Of a stretch of DNA of 64,000 nt, positions 8,601 to 16,632 are shown one piece after another. The notes below the pieces were generated by a model. The model made no database searches and was not told the origin of the DNA. It saw only the letters and a program-made list of their open reading frames with translations. Made by a program: the position numbers and the translations under genes. The DNA comes from JALZCH01 sp036400075 (GTDB lineage Bacteria > Acidobacteriota > Blastocatellia > Pyrinomonadales > Pyrinomonadaceae): NCBI GenBank assembly GCA_036400075.1, contig DASWLV010000173.1, positions 5,585 to 69,584 on the forward strand, given 5' to 3'. Numbering within the stretch: the stretch's first letter is position 1; each line of letters opens with the position of its first letter.

Positions 8601-10303
8601 GCATATTACGTGTAAGATCTTTTGCCGCACTTGAGATCCCTACATATCATAAATTGAACTGCCCAATTTGTTACAGAATAAGTGAATTAACTTCTCTGAA
8701 AGAGCTTTATCGTTACAAAATGCTAGATGAAGCGATTGACCAAGAAATTAAAGAACTTGAGGAGATTGAGATTAGCGAGATTGATGAACTAGAAGAACCC
8801 AAACTTGAAAATCTCTACGAAATGATTGCACATGTAATATCAAGGCGGAAGTTAGGTGCTAGCAAAACTGGATTCCATATTAGAAAAAAAGAAATCACAG
8901 ATGTAATTACAAATAGAAATGACCCTTCTGCCGCAAAAAGATTAATTTACATAATGGCAAAGGAAATTTCTTTCATTTCTTCATATTCAGAGATTTTTTA
9001 TAAAGGTTTTCGAGAAAGCTTAGGCAAATATTGTATTGAAATTTTAAAGTCATCAGAAGATGATACACAGTCTGCAAGCTCTGCACTTGTTTTGCTCAGG
9101 AATCTAACACCTGATTTTTTTATTGAGAATATTCCTTTAATTTTCAAATATGTTGGAAGTAATCATACTTTATTGATCCAGTTCGCAATTGAGTTCCTAC
9201 TTCTATCAAAAACTATCAAAGTCGATCATCCTCAACTAATGCATACTCTTGACCTATGTCAGATTGCGCTTCAAGAAGAAAGTGTATTCCAAAGGCTACC
9301 TGTTGATGATATTTTTCAAATACAGAGACTTCTTTTATTTTTGACTGGTAGCATAAAGAATAAAGAACAACAATCTAAAGCCGCGAGTACTGATACACAT
9401 TGGTCATCTTTTTATCATTTGTGGAAAAACTTCGTGGGAGAAAACGAACGCGTACATCCCAGATTAGCACAAGGAATATTCGAAATTACTGGGATTACAG
9501 ATGTTGCGTTATTTGAAAGGGGATTTAAACTGTTTTCAGGTGAAGACGGCTTTTCTTCATTACTTGACTCCTTGATTGACTGTTTTAGGAACATTCGTGA
9601 TTTTTTACGAGATAAGTCTGCGAGACGGTTATCTTACTTTTTGAATGAAGATACTGATAGCTTTTCTAGCGATATTAGAGTTTTGGAAGAACGAATTAGT
9701 TTTCTTGGAACATTAAAGGCTCAGGGGCGGTTAGACGATATTATAATTAAACGAGCTTTGCGAGATACTATTACACTTGAAGCCTGCCAACGTCTTCAAA
9801 ATGCATTCGTGAATAATAACCCGGTGTCGCAAGTGTTGGGATCAAAATTCACAAAATTATCCCCTGTATTAAATGATGTTTTTAATAGCTGGAAAGCTGA
9901 ATTCGAAAAGAAGGGCATTATTTTTGAAACAAACATTGTCGAAGCTACCGTTTTCGTTCCAGAGGAAGTTTTAAGAGAGGTTCTCGATAATCTCTTAAAA
10001 AATGTTTATCAATATGCATTCGATGGTTCGACCAGTGAGCAAAAGGCAATTGCTGAAGTCAAACAGAATATAGGAAATATTGAAATCATTATTAAGGATA
10101 ATGGAAAAGGAATTACTTCTGATGAAGTTTTGAGAAGAGAAAATCGTGGTATTTCACATAGTCAAAAACTTTTATCTCATTATGACGGTTCTTTAAATCT
10201 AAAGTCGCCTGATTTGAATGAGGAATTCCCTACTCAATTTTTATTGATATTAAAAACAAAAGAGGAGTTTTTTTATGAAACCCAAAATAATTCTAATAGA
10301 TGA
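5684..10303 (+). CDS. GHKL ATPase / PRTase-like / GHKL multidomain protein
   Basis: 1539 aa. An N-terminal STAS-like segment (about 1-115) is followed by a first GHKL ATP-binding domain: N-box REIGQNIYEHA (about 180), G1 DNGIGIF (about 243), G2 GQGRGLYWVKS (about 294). The middle has two phosphoribosyltransferase-like P-loops, AILSSVIGSGST (about 695) and VVIYSSATSSGT (about 915), and a CPIC pair near 992; the acidic residues usual before the PRPP loop are replaced by Ser. A helical region leads to a second GHKL domain: N-box LDNLLKNVYQYA (about 1432), G1 KDNGKGI (about 1472). No clear phospho-acceptor His box is seen. No Shine-Dalgarno is evident at the ATG. The last 29 bases overlap the receiver/phosphoesterase gene, implying translational coupling. 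Function unknown; signalling in a conflict system is inferred. Confidence 0.7.
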   Translation: MASIQIQFPVIVNTTEFEETLKQYFPATIKRKTDEVVFDFNLVGWCGLFELSLTAIWISNLLRMKKRIKFIYPTCIPINNREKREFSIRRSHVCSFLNRWNFDTFLFENKIEIEQYDQDYPLWSSNLNQDSILPLMFFQDERSFNDFESSLNSNEQYSILFKDVLNLGIIGNKGIRDTIIREIGQNIYEHANGGFGLFTIGKISPLSDSSAAERRIKNSSPLERGFFKTLGKNGYLQVVIADNGIGIFNSLAETYQKEIGYDQPLDVKDYETKLLDYAFRFNTSRNKGKKNDQGQGRGLYWVKSLVRDSKGLLSVRSGASIIAYDFLNNTNLNSYVANKESELLKRIANLGGTQIRILFPFQPDLLRQQYYSKTILPHSGQLSNLHVFRFLEIKSYLKEVTEWSKDLTDLLINDLLPRTTEGDGLSITIVDFAGTNWTKDELFPLLSDLAQTQHDDRTIVIINSEELAIFNLASEILKDKIKENPLKFRPIPTIRNGQIELLGLIKDDEVFLDSLSRGQPNSKYFDFFRRRNEHVYHVDQENESVSLRFSVDQIEKEVEKEYKKAVKNHCLQNIVEMEHLEKEEEISEKAILFRGKFLTPSNFYSESYFRIAPLLADKLIFNKIFYIFFRFLQRLNDIPDFIVTTSKEFNDFGDLLAKQLSIFSNKPIKHIHLRDAYDENSTSALLVGLRGKSLAILSSVIGSGSTINTLIDISETTSKTNTLGILSIIDARLLKDSKGVEKDPQFIKHGSKKIQVFSIFQNSIEFQTSRPSVWRIEEIVRVDPATNTPERRIESAKKPFWDDVEKHFLEEIIAKARAIAIGHFVRRTKHYIYFFDMVRITKIFGTDLANRIRKDVDDFLRIPFGGIPPIGCVVFDPKSRGAKNMAELIAKELNTVTISSEDIEFHLQNPQKKISNNNVVIYSSATSSGTHLKRLIDSVSKFKPSNVLAYSIVHRKESDDIDFLQKIDAYNGCILRVRSFAALEIPTYHKLNCPICYRISELTSLKELYRYKMLDEAIDQEIKELEEIEISEIDELEEPKLENLYEMIAHVISRRKLGASKTGFHIRKKEITDVITNRNDPSAAKRLIYIMAKEISFISSYSEIFYKGFRESLGKYCIEILKSSEDDTQSASSALVLLRNLTPDFFIENIPLIFKYVGSNHTLLIQFAIEFLLLSKTIKVDHPQLMHTLDLCQIALQEESVFQRLPVDDIFQIQRLLLFLTGSIKNKEQQSKAASTDTHWSSFYHLWKNFVGENERVHPRLAQGIFEITGITDVALFERGFKLFSGEDGFSSLLDSLIDCFRNIRDFLRDKSARRLSYFLNEDTDSFSSDIRVLEERISFLGTLKAQGRLDDIIIKRALRDTITLEACQRLQNAFVNNNPVSQVLGSKFTKLSPVLNDVFNSWKAEFEKKGIIFETNIVEATVFVPEEVLREVLDNLLKNVYQYAFDGSTSEQKAIAEVKQNIGNIEIIIKDNGKGITSDEVLRRENRGISHSQKLLSHYDGSLNLKSPDLNEEFPTQFLLILKTKEEFFYETQNNSNR

Positions 10304-11843
10304 TGATGAAGGCGTTACTCAGAAACTAAAAGGGTTATTAAAAGACTGGCATTTGGATTATGAACTCATCTCAAATACTCAACTAAAGCCTGTTGACAGT
10401 ACTGAACCCTCAAAAAGAGAGTTTTATGAATATGTAATTGGTTTAGTTCAAGAAAATTACGACAGAAATTTAAAAGCAATTTTACTCGATGTTTTTTTTA
10501 ACATAGAGGATGCCGAAATCGGTGAAAATATTGGTTACGAAATTGGTCAGGAGTTACGAATTCATTTTCCTGAACTTCCTATTATCCTTTTTACTGTTTA
10601 TGAAAATCCGCAAAATGCCCTTAACTCGTTCAACTTTGATGGATTTATCTTAAAGGGAAATCTAGTTAACTGGGACAACAGAGAAAAATTTGATGCTGTT
10701 CTTTCACAAGCACAGGATAGACGCCAGCTTGTTATTGATGAGTGTCGTTCACTTAATAAAAGTGAGAACATAGCAGAAAAGAAGAACCCAGTAGTTATTC
10801 ATATCTCTGATATTCATCGAGGTTTTGATGTTACAAATGATAATCCGAGTCTTTATGTCAGTACTCTTCAAAGCCTTATTAGAGGAAATACAACACAGCG
10901 TGACAAACGAATTCCAACGCCGAATATAATTGTAGTTTCCGGCGATATTACTACAAGAGGGTCTATTAAAGGTTATCAAATTGCCAAGAAATTTCTGCTT
11001 GAGCTTGGCGCAGCATTAGATATACCGAAAGAGCGAATAATTATTTGTCCGGGGAATCATGATATTGACAGAGAAATTTCACGGTTAAGTTATAATCTTG
11101 ACCCCTTTAATTCCGCTAGTGACAATCTGCCAGATTCGTCCGTTCAACCAAATGAAAAATATATATTTAGATTTGCACCTTTTAAGAACTTTTTCGACGA
11201 TTTTTATGATGGCTCATTTGTTTACAATCTAACTGAGCACAAGATGTTTACAATTTTCGATTTATCTCAATCATATAATTTGGTGATTGTTTCTTTCAAT
11301 TCATGTGAGATTCTTGACCATTTTAAATTGAATCAGGAACGAGCTTATATTTCTTTGGATACGGTAGAGTCAGTTGCGCGCGAACTTGATAATCGTGGTT
11401 TAAGCGAATTTACAAAAATTGCTGTCTGGCATCATCCCTTTTTAGGTTCAATAAATGATCAAAGGCAACATCAAGCAATACTAGAAAAACTTTCGCGCCT
11501 TGGTTTTCTTCTTTATATGCATGGGCATTCACATAATCCGATTGTTCTTCCCCCACCTGACTTATCAAGAGGCTTAATGCAATTTGGAGCTGGCACTATT
11601 GGAAAAATGGATACCCCGGCAGATGTACCAAAACATTACCAAATATTTGTCTTCGATTTTGATAAAGGTATATTCACAGTCTTTAGTAGGCAAAGACATA
11701 ATGAGGATTGGATACAATTTGCTTCATTTTCTGACAAAAATGGCAACCCAAAGGAAACTTTCACTAAAAGATTACCAAATAGTCGCAAAAACAGTAGCGT
11801 GTTAAACCATGGAGAAAGATTAAAGCGAAGATACCCCAAATAA
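10275..11843 (+). CDS. Receiver domain fused to calcineurin-type phosphoesterase
   Basis: 522 aa. Residues 1-130 form a response-regulator receiver: acidic cluster LIDDDEG, phospho-acceptor Asp in LLDVFF (about 71) and Lys in FILKGN (about 124). From about 173 a metallophosphoesterase follows with all dimetal signatures: SDIHRG, SGDITTRG (about 220), PGNHDID (about 257), VWHHPF (about 382) and MHGHSHN (about 415). A good ribosome site (AGAGGAG) lies 8 bases before the ATG, inside the preceding gene. The pairing with a GHKL protein suggests that phosphorylation or binding at the receiver controls a nuclease, phosphatase or cyclic-nucleotide phosphodiesterase activity. The substrate cannot be read from sequence. 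Confidence 0.85.
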   Translation: MKPKIILIDDDEGVTQKLKGLLKDWHLDYELISNTQLKPVDSTEPSKREFYEYVIGLVQENYDRNLKAILLDVFFNIEDAEIGENIGYEIGQELRIHFPELPIILFTVYENPQNALNSFNFDGFILKGNLVNWDNREKFDAVLSQAQDRRQLVIDECRSLNKSENIAEKKNPVVIHISDIHRGFDVTNDNPSLYVSTLQSLIRGNTTQRDKRIPTPNIIVVSGDITTRGSIKGYQIAKKFLLELGAALDIPKERIIICPGNHDIDREISRLSYNLDPFNSASDNLPDSSVQPNEKYIFRFAPFKNFFDDFYDGSFVYNLTEHKMFTIFDLSQSYNLVIVSFNSCEILDHFKLNQERAYISLDTVESVARELDNRGLSEFTKIAVWHHPFLGSINDQRQHQAILEKLSRLGFLLYMHGHSHNPIVLPPPDLSRGLMQFGAGTIGKMDTPADVPKHYQIFVFDFDKGIFTVFSRQRHNEDWIQFASFSDKNGNPKETFTKRLPNSRKNSSVLNHGERLKRRYPK

Positions 11844-12234
11844 TATAATATTTTTGTAGAAATGAATTAGTTAAAAGTTGTATCTAACCCTTTATTTATT
11901 ACTAAAATTCAAAAAAATATACTGCTATTTTGGAATGAAAAAATTGCACTGCTATTTTGGGTTGTATAACTTTTATTGGGTTCATACTAATGTAAGTTTA
12001 ATCTTTTAGTCTTGTAGACGTATTCTTGATAGTAAGCTTACTCGCTCAGGTTACTAACTTAGAGATTTTCAACTTTTGTGTGTATTTATTTCCACATAGT
12101 CGAGAAATATTTGGCTTTGATCAGAGCTGATACAATAATGTCTAAAATTTTAAATTTTAATACAAAATGTGTGCAAGAATGTGTGCAAAACAAAAAGGGC
12201 TTAAGCGATAAAAGCTTAAACCCTTTATTTTAAT
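11844..12234. other. AT-rich spacer with short direct repeats outside attL
   Basis: No gene. It holds two copies of ACTGCTATTTTGG (near 11921 and 11947), and two tandem copies of AATGTGTGCAA at 12166-12176 and 12178-12188 (12-base period) close to the att copy. A stem AAAGGGCTTAAGC/GCTTAAACCCTTT at 12194-12226, followed on the minus strand by TTTTTGTTTT, looks like a rho-independent terminator for minus-strand transcripts. Confidence 0.45.
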
Positions 12235-12279
12235 GATGCACCCGGCACGACTCGAACGTGCGACCTTTTGATTCGTAGT
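12235..12279 (-). repeat. attL: 45-bp copy of the tRNA-Arg 3' half
   Basis: These 45 bases are identical to 40178-40222, which is the 3' half of the intact tRNA-Arg(ACG) gene from the anticodon loop to the discriminator plus two flanking bases. Upstream of the copy the tRNA sequence stops, so this is a displaced 3' end, not a gene. It marks the left boundary of an integrative element of about 28 kb. Confidence 0.9.
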
Positions 12280-12306
12280 TATTTACCTGTACAGTTCACA
12301 GAAGAA

Positions 12307-12374
12307 CAAGTAAGGTCAAGGAAGAACAAAATCAACAACTTATAAAAAACCTTGTTCTTCCTTGACCTTACTTG
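12307..12374. repeat. Perfect 23-bp inverted repeat next to attL
   Basis: Arms at 12307-12329 and 12352-12374 are perfectly complementary (arm begins CAAGTAAGGTCAAGG), with a 22-base loop. It sits 28 bases inside attL. It could be a bidirectional terminator or a recombination accessory site. Confidence 0.8.
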
Positions 12375-12376
12375 AA

Positions 12377-12510
12377 TGCAGGTGATTACTACATTTTTTA
12401 CTACATTCGAGTTATCTGTAATATTTCAAAGTCAAACGTTTGTAAAAAAGAAGTGTTTCTGGCGGATTCACTTTTTTCACTTCGTTCACTATTAGTATTT
12501 CCATCTTGCA
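12377..12510 (+). repeat. End-type repeat, copy 1 (ACTACATTTTTTACTACAT)
   Basis: The core at 12386-12406 is a tandem ACTACAT with a 12-base period. The 37-bp segment 12377-12413 matches 19461-19497 with two mismatches, and a related tandem lies at 40109-40129, close to attR. Weaker similarity to the 19.5-kb copy continues for about another 90 bases (TTCACTTTTT boxes). The position near both element ends suggests integrase arm sites. Confidence 0.55.
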
Positions 12511-12676
12511 CTTTCCTTTAATGGCGTCTCTATTTCTAACTTTTATTTTTGGATTAATTTAATCTAAACAAAGAGTTATTATATTCCACAATGGGATTTG
12601 AACTCGCAAAAATACAATCTGTTTTAATTTTGGGTCCCAGATAACTACTGATTGAATTTCTAATTGACTTACTCAA

Positions 12677-13888
12677 ATGGCAAATGAATTAGCTACTGCT
12701 TCAACCAATACTGAGAAATCTAAAGTTGCATTATGTTTATCTGGTGGTGGTTACAGAGCTGCCTTATTTCATCTAGGGGGACTACGGCGACTTCACGAAT
12801 TAGGAATCCTTCAACAAATAGACACTATAAGCTCAGTTTCTGGGGGAAGTATCATTTCTGCATTTTTAGCCAAAATAATGGTTGAAAATAATATTCAGAG
12901 AGGATTAAGGTTTGAGAATTGGGAAACTCAAGTTGCGGTCCCATTTCGCCGTTTTGTTTTAAATGATATTAGAACCATTCCTGTTTTTGCTCATCTGCTT
13001 TGGAATTGGGCAATGCCTTCTTTTCGAGCTTCTCACTTAGCTAGATATTATAAAAATCGTTTATCAAACTTGAAATTGAATGAATTACCGGAAAAGCCCG
13101 AATTCATTTTCTGCGCTACTGATTTGACTTTCGGTGTTAACTGGGAATTTAGGCGTCATAGAGTTGGAGATTATCAAGTTGGCTATTGCCGTCCAGATGA
13201 CAAATGGACACTTGCTTCTGCTGTTGCAGCGTCGTCTTGTTTTCCTCCTATTTTTGGACCTGTACGATTAAAGCTCAAGACTTCAGATTTTAGGTACGGA
13301 AGATATAGAAAACCAGACCGCGAAGTTCTGCTTTCTAAGCTAAGTTTAACTGACGGAGGCGTTTATGACAACTTAGGACTTGAACCTGTAAGAAAACACA
13401 ATATCATTTTTGTCTCAGATGGTGGAGCACCTTTTGGTTATGTTTATCCGGGGAATGTTTTAAGCCGTACTGTTCGTTATACCATGACGATGTTGAATCA
13501 AGTCCAAGCCCTCCGAAAACGAATGCTCCACACCGAAATTAAGCGCAAATATTTACAAGGCGCATATTGGTCATTAAATTACTTTTCAAGTAAAACCGAT
13601 GGAGACCATGATTTTATAGGCTATAATCAGCAATTGGTAACGGATAAAATCACCAAAATCCGCACCGATCTAGATCGTTTTAATGAGGCTGAAGCACGCA
13701 TTTTAGAAAATCATGGCTATTTTGCTGCTAATGCGCAAATCTTAAAATCTGCACCTGAGCTTATTAGTGCAAATGCTCCTCCTATAACAACGCCGTCGAT
13801 GGATTGGGTTTCGGAGGCAATTATTTATAAGGCTTTAAAGAATAGTCATAAACGAATCACAATAAGCAGATTACTACGTCTCAAATAA
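12677..13888 (+). CDS. Patatin-like phospholipase
   Basis: 403 aa. The patatin fold signatures are present: oxyanion-hole loop SGGGYRAALFHLG (about 22-34), nucleophile elbow SSVSGGSI (about 52-59, Ser in the place of GxSxG), and catalytic Asp in LTDGGVYDNLGL (about 225). The Ser-Asp dyad hydrolyses acyl esters of phospholipids. No signal peptide is seen, so it acts from the cytoplasm. It is the first cargo gene inside the integrative element and has no adjacent cyclase or receptor, so a CBASS-type role is not supported. A membrane-attacking defence effector or a plain lipase are both possible. Confidence 0.85.
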   Translation: MANELATASTNTEKSKVALCLSGGGYRAALFHLGGLRRLHELGILQQIDTISSVSGGSIISAFLAKIMVENNIQRGLRFENWETQVAVPFRRFVLNDIRTIPVFAHLLWNWAMPSFRASHLARYYKNRLSNLKLNELPEKPEFIFCATDLTFGVNWEFRRHRVGDYQVGYCRPDDKWTLASAVAASSCFPPIFGPVRLKLKTSDFRYGRYRKPDREVLLSKLSLTDGGVYDNLGLEPVRKHNIIFVSDGGAPFGYVYPGNVLSRTVRYTMTMLNQVQALRKRMLHTEIKRKYLQGAYWSLNYFSSKTDGDHDFIGYNQQLVTDKITKIRTDLDRFNEAEARILENHGYFAANAQILKSAPELISANAPPITTPSMDWVSEAIIYKALKNSHKRITISRLLRLK

Positions 13889-14120
13889 TACAAATATCAA
13901 TAATATCCATCTTTAAATTTCCAACTTCATTCTCACCTTTTTTACCACTAATAAAATTCTGTATATGGCAATGGCGATAAGGGCGAGTGTTATAAAAATA
14001 AATTTAAAACAAAACGGGAAGTATAGTAATTAGCTGCTCAGAAATATTTTTGTGTGCTATTAGTTAGAATTATATGAATTAAAGGACTGCCGGAATTTAA
14101 CAAAAACATTGCAACTGGTA

Positions 14121-15065
14121 TCAATTATCTAACTTAAGTCTTGCCGATAGTTCTTCCATTTCTTCGATTGTATCTTTAATAGCTTTTCTAGCTATCATAC
14201 TGTAAGGACCAAATCCATTTTTTATTTTATTGATGTGTTCATACAATTCGTCTGAAGACTGCTGATTTTGCTGTTTGGTTTCTATATACCAATTGATTAC
14301 AATTTGCTCAACCTGGCGATATCTATCGCGCCGATAATCAGGCAAATGTCTTTCATTTAACCCAAGCATTTCTATGCATTTTCTTCCACGTTCAGTTTTG
14401 AAGGCGAGAACACCGCTTTTGTCTATTTTAAGGTGATTTTCCGGTAGGTCGTCTGGGTCTATACTTAAGGGGTTGATGAAAGATGGCGATTCGTTGATTT
14501 CTTCACCGGGTTGAATGGCTCGAAAGTCAGTTTCCAGAGGAAAATAATCGTGCTTGCCAATTGTGCGGTTGTTGCTGCGCTGTTTATTCGGACGGTTGCA
14601 CAATTCACATGAAAACAGCAGATTCTGATTATCGTACGCCAGCCAGTAATAGCCGGGATGCTGAACTTCTTGTCCACCAATTGTCACTGTGATTGTTTTG
14701 CCTGACGTAAAATCTTTTACGTTTCCTTTTGGACGAAAATGCTCGATATCGCCCGATGAACTCTGATAAATTTCAGTTTCGCAATAAGCACACTTTCCTC
14801 TAAATATACCATCTAGTGCTGAGTAATATTTTTTTTGACTGGAATAAACTGTGGATTCAACTTTTGGCTTTTCATCCCTTTTTCTTTTGTCGAGATGTCT
14901 TTGCTCTTCTATAGTTACAGCGGGTGGAACTGTCGCCCAGTAACTGAGCCAATCCGACATTGCCTGATTTAAAAGTGCTTGTTTCAACTCACACTCATCT
15001 AGCCACTCGCGAAAGGCGGCTCTTGCATTAGGTTCAGTTGGTTCGGTGAATGTAATGCGAATCAT
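14121..15065 (-). CDS. ptuB: HNH endonuclease of Septu/retron-associated type (PtuB-like)
   Basis: 314 aa. The zinc-stabilised HNH core reads CAYCE (about 91), DIEHFRPKG (about 106) and FSCELCN (about 153), with KQRSNN following. This pattern is that of HNH proteins partnered with an overlapping SMC-like ATPase in Septu and in some retron loci. It starts at ATG 15065, overlapping the ATPase stop by 4 bases (ATGA), so the two are translationally coupled. No reverse transcriptase is next to it, which favours Septu over a retron. The expected action is cleavage of nucleic acid after ATPase sensing of phage. The symbol is assigned by motif and partner only. Confidence 0.75.
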   Translation of the reverse strand: MIRITFTEPTEPNARAAFREWLDECELKQALLNQAMSDWLSYWATVPPAVTIEEQRHLDKRKRDEKPKVESTVYSSQKKYYSALDGIFRGKCAYCETEIYQSSSGDIEHFRPKGNVKDFTSGKTITVTIGGQEVQHPGYYWLAYDNQNLLFSCELCNRPNKQRSNNRTIGKHDYFPLETDFRAIQPGEEINESPSFINPLSIDPDDLPENHLKIDKSGVLAFKTERGRKCIEMLGLNERHLPDYRRDRYRQVEQIVINWYIETKQQNQQSSDELYEHINKIKNGFGPYSMIARKAIKDTIEEMEELSARLKLDN

Positions 15066-16396
15066 AATCCGGTCAGTAAATCCTTGATTTGTCGTTTTAG
15101 TTCAAATTCGACGGCGGCTTTCGGGGGGTGATTCTCGTGCAATTGCTTTAGAGAATCGAAAATCTCCTGCTGTTTCTCCTCTAATAATTGCTGAGTTGTT
15201 AAGGCAACTGCCCGCTCAAGCTCGGTTTCTGGAGTTCCCAACTTGGCATTTAAGCTGGAACGCAAGTGATTGATCTCTTCTTTTTGCTGAGAGTTAGTTT
15301 CCTTCTGGCTTAGAAGTTTGGATAATCGTTCGATTTCATACTTCGTTTGGTCGTCGCTCGTAGTTTCCATTCCGAACAGATACGAAGTTAGCACTTGGTC
15401 TGCACGCATTCCACGTGGGGGCTTCAAATCATCGCGTACTATTATCGTGTTAGCTTCATTCCGCCGGAGATGAACAAGCGAAACCTGTTCGTCTTGAAAG
15501 TCGGTTGTTCCTATTACACATAAAGGCGAATGTGTTGTAGTAACAAACTGGACTTTAGGAAACTGGCTATTTAGGATCGAGAAAATTCTGCGCTGCCAAG
15601 AAGGATGTAAATGTTGTTCGATTTCGTCAACGAGAACGATGCCTTGAACTCCTGTGCGTAACATCTGCAAATCGCTATACAAAACCCAGCCAAGGAAATC
15701 CATAATCCAAGCGAGTGTTGCTTTGTAGCCATCACCAAGCATTCCTAGTGGCGCAAAATCTCCCCACGGTCCGCTAATTTCCAAGCCATTTTGTCCGAGA
15801 CGCGTCGAACCGTGGGGAAGCAGCAAAACATTATCAATCCAATATAGAATTTCCTCACCTGTGTCACTGTATATACTTGTTCCTGGCATCAACAACCGCC
15901 TAATGATAAGTTCAGGGTTCTGTAGCTTGGCGTCATAATCAAAAAGTGTCGAAACCGCTTCGCTGAGGGAATAGCCACGGTGACTTTTATCTCCAAACGC
16001 CCGCCGCGCAGCACCATAACCGCAAATGACAATTTGCTCATTAAGAAGTGCTTCTGATTTACAAAAGTGGTCGCTAATTCTCTCGCCATAAGTCTCAAGT
16101 TTAATTAACAACTGCGAATAGCTACCGTCAGAAAACTCCAATTTAATCATTCCACTTTGAGTATTGAATCTCAGCCATGGCTGATCTGGCTCTTCGAACA
16201 ATTTTGACGCTGCCTTCGGTGAAGCTAAACCTAGCGCGAGACATTTGAGCAGAGTGCTTTTACCTACACCGTTATCGCCAAGGAAAACATTGAGCAAAGA
16301 CTGACTACCCAAGTGTTTGAAATTAATTTCAACCCACTCAAAACCGCGAATGTTCTCCAATGTTATTCTGGAAATTCTCAAACCGTTATTACCCAT
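15062..16396 (-). CDS. ptuA: SMC/ABC-type ATPase of Septu-like pair (PtuA-like)
   Basis: 444 aa. An N-terminal beta strand and Walker A FLGDNGVGKSTLLKCLA (about 38-54) are followed by a central insert, a Walker B GIVLVDEIEQHLHPSWQ (about 250) and an H-loop/switch VTTTHSPL (about 285). The C-terminus is a charged helical region. This is the overcoming-lysogeny/SMC-like ATPase layout seen in PtuA. It overlaps the HNH gene by 4 bases. It probably binds and gates the HNH nuclease in response to infection and nucleotide level; this is family knowledge, not shown here. Confidence 0.75.
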   Translation of the reverse strand: MGNNGLRISRITLENIRGFEWVEINFKHLGSQSLLNVFLGDNGVGKSTLLKCLALGLASPKAASKLFEEPDQPWLRFNTQSGMIKLEFSDGSYSQLLIKLETYGERISDHFCKSEALLNEQIVICGYGAARRAFGDKSHRGYSLSEAVSTLFDYDAKLQNPELIIRRLLMPGTSIYSDTGEEILYWIDNVLLLPHGSTRLGQNGLEISGPWGDFAPLGMLGDGYKATLAWIMDFLGWVLYSDLQMLRTGVQGIVLVDEIEQHLHPSWQRRIFSILNSQFPKVQFVTTTHSPLCVIGTTDFQDEQVSLVHLRRNEANTIIVRDDLKPPRGMRADQVLTSYLFGMETTSDDQTKYEIERLSKLLSQKETNSQQKEEINHLRSSLNAKLGTPETELERAVALTTQQLLEEKQQEIFDSLKQLHENHPPKAAVEFELKRQIKDLLTGL

Positions 16397-16632
16397 AATT
16401 TTAAAATCTATTTTATAGCTATTGAAACTTATGTTTTCTTATAGTTGTATTCCAAACAAAATTATTTATTAAAATTCGATTTCATAATCATACAAAAATA
16501 ACCTTGTTTAAAACCATTAGCCAGACACATAGGGGTATCGTAATAATTTAACGCTTGGGCGAAAGACTGATTGATTTTGTCAGGAATACAAACCAACCAA
16601 ATAAGGCAAATTTAACTAAAAACTGTTTTTGT

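Noticed and set aside
1..12234. A third copy of the tRNA-Arg 3' half that would mark the left end of the 3.8-12.2 kb block
   Set aside because: I looked for the GCACCCGGCACGACTCG text and found none left of 12235, so a tandem element there is not proven.
12677..13888. CBASS with patatin effector (CapV)
   Set aside because: No cyclic-nucleotide synthase (CD-NTase) is next to the patatin gene.
14121..16396. Retron system
   Set aside because: The HNH/ATPase pair occurs in some retrons, but no reverse transcriptase or msr-msd-like structure is adjacent.
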